A stretch of 18,542 nt of DNA from a bacterium. Its GTDB lineage: Bacteria; Patescibacteriota; Gracilibacteria; UBA1369; LOWO2-01-FULL-3. The stretch is taken from contig JAQBYK010000008.1 of assembly GCA_027622635.1 (NCBI GenBank), positions 1 through 18,542 of the forward strand. The letters run 5' to 3'. The notes below the pieces were generated by a model. It had not been told where the DNA came from and searched no databases. It saw only the letters and a program-made list of their open reading frames with translations. Shown piece after piece: positions 15,058 to 18,542 of this stretch. Every line of letters starts with the position of its first letter. Within the stretch, counting starts at the first letter, position 1. The translations under genes were made by a program, and so were the position numbers.

Positions 15058-15085
15058 TTGAACAAAGTCCTGTTTATTGTCTAAT
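15058..15085 (+). promoter_or_regulatory. candidate promoter of the small membrane export gene
   Basis: TTGAAC (15058-15063), a 16-bp spacer and TCTAAT (15080-15085) directly follow the hairpin and face the export gene. The -10 matches at five of six positions. The predicted leader of about 65 nt contains the palindrome AAGCAAAATTTTGCTT (15108-15123), a possible repressor site. Confidence 0.45.
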
Positions 15086-15156
15086 TTTTTTGAACACCAT
15101 TCCTGGCAAGCAAAATTTTGCTTTACCACCAATACAATAAAGAGTTAAATAGCATT

Positions 15157-15624
15157 ATGACTACAGAGTTAATCATCTTTTTTTCAGCAATGATTCCATT
15201 TCTTGAACTCAAGATAGCTATTCCGCTTGGAGCTAAGTTCGGGCTTTCAACAACAAGCACCTTTCTGTTTGCAGTTGCTGGAAGCATTGTTCCGGCCGCA
15301 CTAATGCTGGCCCTCATTGGTCCAATTTCAAATTACCTAAGAAAGAAATCCATAAAAATAGACTCATTCTTTGAAAAACTCTTCCACAGAACACGAAAAG
15401 AACATTCCAAAAAATTTCAAAGATATGGAGCTATTTTCCTGATTACAGTAGTCGCAATCCCATTACCAGGCAGCGGTAGCGGCGCAGGTGCCTTAATAGC
15501 CTTTCTATTTGGGGTAGACTATTGGAAAGCACTAAGTCTGATAGCTACAGGTACGGCAATAGGAGCCATGTTGCTAATCGCGGGCTTTGAATCGGTCTTT
15601 GCAATACTGGATCTCTTTACTTAA
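15157..15624 (+). CDS. putative small multidrug export protein family membrane protein
   Basis: This is a 155-residue multi-pass membrane protein of the family usually labelled small multi-drug export protein (Sm_multidrug_ex); its transport activity is not established. The family-type N-terminal motif IPFLELKIAIPLGAKFG lies at about 14-30. Hydrophobic segments lie at about 2-20, 35-55, 87-115 and 120-152. A charged cytoplasmic loop (about 57-86, with KKSIKIDSFFEKLF and RTRKEHSKKFQRYG) separates them. The re-entrant-like AIPLPGSGSGAGALIAFLFG is also typical. I chose the ATG at 15157 after a weak AAAGAG; a TTG at 15118 would add 13 polar residues. Its stop codon directly abuts the stop of the convergent TsaC-type gene with no gap. 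Confidence 0.8.
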   Translation: MTTELIIFFSAMIPFLELKIAIPLGAKFGLSTTSTFLFAVAGSIVPAALMLALIGPISNYLRKKSIKIDSFFEKLFHRTRKEHSKKFQRYGAIFLITVVAIPLPGSGSGAGALIAFLFGVDYWKALSLIATGTAIGAMLLIAGFESVFAILDLFT

Positions 15625-16218
15625 CTAGATCACCAATCCACCTTCTCTCAAAACCTCGACCTTGTCACCATCAATTTTAACCAAGGTGGACGGCTTATTA
15701 TCAACAAGTTTTCCACCATCAATGATACAATCTATGCCGGGCAACACTTCAGGTATATAAAGTTCACTTTCTCCCGCTGCATTTGCGCTTGTAGTTGTAA
15801 CGGGTTGTCCAAATTTCATAATCATATTTTGGCAAAACTCCAGATCGGAAAGCCTGATAGATACAAATTCATGCCCTTTATTAAAGAATTCAGGCAAAGT
15901 GGCCTTCCTGGGAACCAATATGGAAAGCGGTCCGGGCCAATATTTTTTTGCAAACTCCAAGGCTTTATCGGAAAATTCACCATATTCTCGGGCCATTTCA
16001 ATACTATCAACCATCATACTAATAGGCTTGTCGGACTTCATATCCTTAACATAATACAGCTTCTTTAAAGCATCTTCATTAAAGATATCCACCGCAAAAC
16101 CATAACAAGTCTCAGTTGGATGCATCACTATTCCCCCCTCATCCAAAGTATTCACTGCCTTCTCCACCGCATTGGGATCATTTAAACCAACTCTATCCAT
16201 GCGACAAAAGTTACACAT
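15625..16218 (-). CDS. tsaC: TsaC/Sua5/YciO-family protein, probable threonylcarbamoyl-AMP synthase
   Basis: This enzyme makes threonylcarbamoyl-AMP from threonine, bicarbonate and ATP, the first step of t6A37 modification of ANN-reading tRNAs. The 197-residue protein has the family order: GGIVMHPTETCYGFAVDIF, LYYVKDMKSDKPISMMV, YWPGPLSILVPRK, FVSIRL, PVTTTSANAAGESE and STLVKIDGDKVEVLREG. It is a single YrdC domain without the Sua5 C-terminal domain. ATGs at 16218 and 16200 and a TTG at 16239 are possible. I used 16218, which gives MCNFCRMDRVG; the conserved fold begins after 16200. YciO paralogues share these motifs, so the exact function is less sure than the family. It is divergent from gap and abuts the export gene tail-to-tail. 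Confidence 0.88.
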   Translation of the reverse strand: MCNFCRMDRVGLNDPNAVEKAVNTLDEGGIVMHPTETCYGFAVDIFNEDALKKLYYVKDMKSDKPISMMVDSIEMAREYGEFSDKALEFAKKYWPGPLSILVPRKATLPEFFNKGHEFVSIRLSDLEFCQNMIMKFGQPVTTTSANAAGESELYIPEVLPGIDCIIDGGKLVDNKPSTLVKIDGDKVEVLREGGLVI

Positions 16219-16246
16219 GAATTTAGCTAATTTCAACAAAAAAGCA

Positions 16247-16276
16247 TTGGAAAAATTAAAAAAGAAAGTTTAGACT
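16247..16276 (+). promoter_or_regulatory. weak candidate promoter for the second GAPDH gene
   Basis: TTGGAA (16247-16252), an 18-bp spacer and TAGACT (16271-16276) lie about 30 bp upstream of the ATG at 16306 in the 87-bp divergent gap shared with the TsaC-type gene. Both boxes match at about four of six positions, so this is only a candidate. Confidence 0.3.
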
Positions 16277-16305
16277 ATCCCCCGAAAACATATAACCATT
16301 CAAAT

Positions 16306-17313
16306 ATGAAACCTAAAGTTGCAATAAACGGCTTTGGCAGAATAGGCCGCCAAGTATTTCGTATAAATCTGGAAAAAGACTATTTTGACATAGTCGCTAT
16401 CAATGACCTTGGAGATGCGGAAACGATGGCACACTTACTCAAATACGACACTAATTACGGCACCCTTGATGAAGATGTACAAGCAGATGGAGAAGATATC
16501 GTAGTGGGAGGAAAGAAATACAAAGTTCTAACAGAAAGAGACCCTGAAAATCTCCCATGGAAGGAGCTTGAAGTTGACATAGTAATAGAAGCCACAGGCA
16601 TATTCACAAGCCGTGAACTCGCTTCCAAACATCTCACGGCAGGCGCAAAAAAAGTCATAATCTCAGCTCCCGCCAAAGATGAAATTGATTTTACCACAGT
16701 AATTGGAGTAAATGATCAAGACTACAATCCGGAAAAACACCATATTTTATCAAATGCATCATGTACAACAAATTGTTTAGCTCCGGTGGCTAAAGTCCTA
16801 AACGACAGCTTTGAAATCGTAAACGGCTTAATGACAACAATTCATTCTTATACTAATGATCAAAGAATACTTGATTTACCACATAAAGATTTACGCAGAG
16901 CAAGAGCTGCAGCAGAAAATATCATCCCTACAACAACCGGCGCCGCTAAAGCAGTTGCCATGGTAATTCCGGAATTGAAAGGAAAGCTAAACGGAATGGC
17001 GATCCGTGTACCAACACCAACAGTTTCACTTGTAGATCTAACAGTAAATGTTTCCAAAGAAACAACGATAGAAAAGGTAAATGCAAAATTCAAGGAAGCC
17101 GCAGAAGGGCAACTAAAAGGGATTCTTGGGTACAGTGATCTACCGCTTGTTTCAATGGATTACAAAAAGTCACCACTATCCTCAATATTCGACGCTCTTT
17201 CAACGGAAGTAATTGGCGGAACATTGGTTAAAGTACTTTCCTGGTATGACAACGAATGGGGCTACAGTTGCCGAATAGTAGACCTGGTTAAATTAATCGG
17301 TGATAGAGCTTAA
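16306..17313 (+). CDS. gapA: glyceraldehyde-3-phosphate dehydrogenase, NAD-type
   Basis: This is a second 335-residue GAPDH, probably the glycolytic one. It has INGFGRIGR (8-15), the NAD-selecting Asp34 in VAINDLGDAET, catalytic Cys153 in SNASCTTNC, His180 in TTIHSYTNDQ, DLRRARAAAENIIPTTTGAAKA, and WYDNEWGYSCRIVDL at the end. It keeps all standard family residues, unlike the GapB-like copy at 11466-12473, to which it aligns by eye with the same length and the same catalytic positions. It stands alone rather than in an operon. Its stop overlaps by 4 bp the stop of the convergent unrecognised gene. No Shine-Dalgarno precedes the ATG. Confidence 0.96.
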   Translation: MKPKVAINGFGRIGRQVFRINLEKDYFDIVAINDLGDAETMAHLLKYDTNYGTLDEDVQADGEDIVVGGKKYKVLTERDPENLPWKELEVDIVIEATGIFTSRELASKHLTAGAKKVIISAPAKDEIDFTTVIGVNDQDYNPEKHHILSNASCTTNCLAPVAKVLNDSFEIVNGLMTTIHSYTNDQRILDLPHKDLRRARAAAENIIPTTTGAAKAVAMVIPELKGKLNGMAIRVPTPTVSLVDLTVNVSKETTIEKVNAKFKEAAEGQLKGILGYSDLPLVSMDYKKSPLSSIFDALSTEVIGGTLVKVLSWYDNEWGYSCRIVDLVKLIGDRA

Positions 17314-18542
17314 ATATTAAGCCAAGTATATCTATCAGGATGACTTTTCTTGTAATATTTAATCCAAGCTACAAGATTTTTTAGATATTTTGAATCAGCT
17401 CCAAGAACATAGTCTCTGATAAATGAAAGCGATTGTGCTTCATTACGAATTTCAGCATTTATCCATTTGCTTAAATTCCAAGCTAAATACTTTAAAAACT
17501 CCCTTGTATTTGGCGCTTTTTCAATTATTGCATTTAAATATTCTTCACTTCCTTTTTTCCTTATAACTTCGAAAAATTTATACAAATTAACTTGATTTGA
17601 ATTTACATACTTGTTACCCAAGATTGCTTCAAAAATCCTTTTTCCCACTTCTCCTCCAATACGTTGTTCAGCTATTCGCCATTGTCCAAGAATCCATTTC
17701 ATATCAGTAGATTTTGCAAGTTTTTCAATTAATTCAGTATAATCAAACTCAATTTCTCTTCTAGGACCTTCCCCACCACCTTCAACACTACCTGGATTTA
17801 CATCAAGTGGTCCTCTGCCAGATCGGGCTCCATCACCTGAACCAGGTCTATGGTGACCACCTTCAGTTAATCCTGTTACCTCATATTTATCTTTCCCTCT
17901 TAACCACTCAATATAGTTGCGTAATTCCTTATTTGCCTCTGCAAAATTAGCAACGCTCATCTTTCGAATTGGAAAATCATAGTCTCTGTTTAAATGGGGA
18001 TCCTTATAAACATTCCCAAAATTTCTATTAGTAGTAATTTCAATGGTAGGTTTTGGTATTTTAGGAGGATCACTTAGCAAAATAATATTCGAATTTGTAT
18101 AAGAAACAGATATGGAATGTGTTGGAGTAACCCACATCTCAATTTCATTATCTGGATGGTAATCAGCTTTTTGAGCTTCAAGCTGCGTAGCTAGCCAACC
18201 TGGTTCCTTAATTTTTTTTGTGAAACCAGGGTCCATATTTTGACCACCGGAGGACGGCACAGAAAACCCAGGATCAATATCTTCAGAAAGAAAGCCACTT
18301 CGATCCAACCATAAATCCTCCAAATCCCTCTCAACATCCACAGCCCCCTTACCAAATATCCAATCAGCTATTTCCTGATGGTTTATTCTCGCTTCATATC
18401 CAATACTCAAAATAGCACTCAATACAGCACGCTTATCTTCTAGAGACTCGCTTGTTTCAGGCATAGTTGGATTCCAAAGCGCCTCAATCATTCGAAGATT
18501 GCGTTTTACCTGAAGCTTCTCTTTATCAGCCTCAGTTAAGCG
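17310..18542 (-). CDS. unrecognised protein, partial (N-terminal side open to right edge)
   Basis: I do not recognise this protein. The frame stays open from the stop at 17310-17312 to the last base, giving about 410 residues; a Met at 18491 is a possible start, but 17 further in-frame residues (RLTEADKEKLQVKRNLR) precede it. The upstream part is charged and helical (LSAILSIGYEARINHQEIADWIFG). A linker then carries DPGF, DPGF and EPGW, a Pro-rich beta-like segment (IEMWVTPTHSISVSY, SDPPKIPKPTIEITT), a helical stretch, a Gly/Arg-rich linker (HHRPGSGDGARSGRGP), and a C-terminal helical domain of about 165 residues rich in Trp, Tyr and Lys. There is no signal peptide or membrane helix in the visible part. 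It is convergent with gapA, overlapping by 4 bp. Confidence 0.75.
   Translation of the reverse strand, partial: RLTEADKEKLQVKRNLRMIEALWNPTMPETSESLEDKRAVLSAILSIGYEARINHQEIADWIFGKGAVDVERDLEDLWLDRSGFLSEDIDPGFSVPSSGGQNMDPGFTKKIKEPGWLATQLEAQKADYHPDNEIEMWVTPTHSISVSYTNSNIILLSDPPKIPKPTIEITTNRNFGNVYKDPHLNRDYDFPIRKMSVANFAEANKELRNYIEWLRGKDKYEVTGLTEGGHHRPGSGDGARSGRGPLDVNPGSVEGGGEGPRREIEFDYTELIEKLAKSTDMKWILGQWRIAEQRIGGEVGKRIFEAILGNKYVNSNQVNLYKFFEVIRKKGSEEYLNAIIEKAPNTREFLKYLAWNLSKWINAEIRNEAQSLSFIRDYVLGADSKYLKNLVAWIKYYKKSHPDRYTWLNI

Larger units (their letters stand above)
14880..15156. other. 277-bp divergent intergenic region between rsmH and the export gene
   Basis: This is the only sizeable gene-free stretch. 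It holds the rsmH promoter candidate, a bidirectional hairpin (15032-15056), a plus-strand promoter candidate (15058-15085) and a 16-bp palindrome (15108-15123). The 14911-14954 segment can pair ACTGGA with TCCGGT around an inner TCTA/TAGA stem. I find no coding frame with family signal, no tRNA or rRNA, and no mraZ. A plus-strand TATAAA at 14899-14904 with TTCAAA 18 bp upstream could drive a short RNA ending at the hairpin; this is speculative. Confidence 0.6.

Noticed and set aside
14752..15084. Plus-strand open frame across the rsmH start and the gap
   Set aside because: It is antisense to rsmH, runs through the hairpin and has no recognisable domain.
1..18542. Mobile element, prophage or defence island
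   Set aside because: No transposase, integrase, terminal repeats, toxin or nuclease signals were found; the named genes are core cell functions.

Overview
This AT-rich 18.5 kb window is chromosomal DNA of a bacterium with a very compact genome. Nothing in it looks like a phage, plasmid, transposon or CRISPR locus. The gene mix fits a Patescibacteria/CPR-type lineage, and Peregrinibacteria is my best guess from memory. The supporting signs are S-layer-homology domains on a secreted CAP protein, a LytR-CpsA-Psr enzyme, single-copy wall genes, genes that overlap head-to-tail and tail-to-tail, and almost no Shine-Dalgarno sequences. The taxonomic placement is inference. All genes read intact with the standard bacterial code, and UGA is not used as glycine. 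Only one of 16 visible stop codons is TGA.

Layout. (1) 1-1276, minus strand: comEC, running off the left edge. (2) 1396-8049, plus strand: a tight envelope operon of SLH/CAP surface protein, LCP glycopolymer transferase, RsuA/RluB pseudouridine synthase, D-alanyl-D-alanine carboxypeptidase and mraY, with junctions of +6, -14, -11 and +1 bp. (3) 13475-8032, minus strand: class I fructose-bisphosphate aldolase, a GapB-like GAPDH and fructose-1,6-bisphosphatase, then an ECF sigma factor and a membrane FecR-domain protein. A good promoter precedes the aldolase and a second precedes the sigma gene. (4) 14879-13547, minus strand: rsmH then ftsL, a fragment of the usual division/cell-wall cluster. 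(5) 14880-15156: the only sizeable non-coding gap, holding candidate promoters, a perfect hairpin and a palindrome. (6) 15157-15624, plus strand: small membrane export-like protein. (7) 16218-15625, minus strand: TsaC/Sua5-type protein. (8) 16306-17313, plus strand: a second, NAD-type GAPDH. (9) 18542-17310, minus strand: an unrecognised protein open to the right edge.

How the genes work together. The plus-strand operon makes, attaches and trims the cell wall (MraY lipid I, LCP attachment of polymers, carboxypeptidase trimming, SLH anchoring). rsmH/ftsL belong to division. The aldolase-GAPDH-FBPase trio covers the path from 1,3-bisphosphoglycerate to fructose-6-phosphate in the gluconeogenic direction. 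Its GAPDH has lost the NAD-selecting aspartate (Ser34-Arg35), whereas the GAPDH at 16306 keeps Asp34. This suggests separate anabolic and catabolic GAPDHs. The sigma/FecR pair looks like a transmembrane signalling module of unknown input.

The most interesting items are the gluconeogenic operon with its cofactor-switched GAPDH, the sigma/FecR pair without a receptor, a degenerate second CAP repeat, an orphan hairpin in the 14.9-15.1 kb gap, and the unrecognised right-edge protein. I see no clearly novel defence or mobile system.
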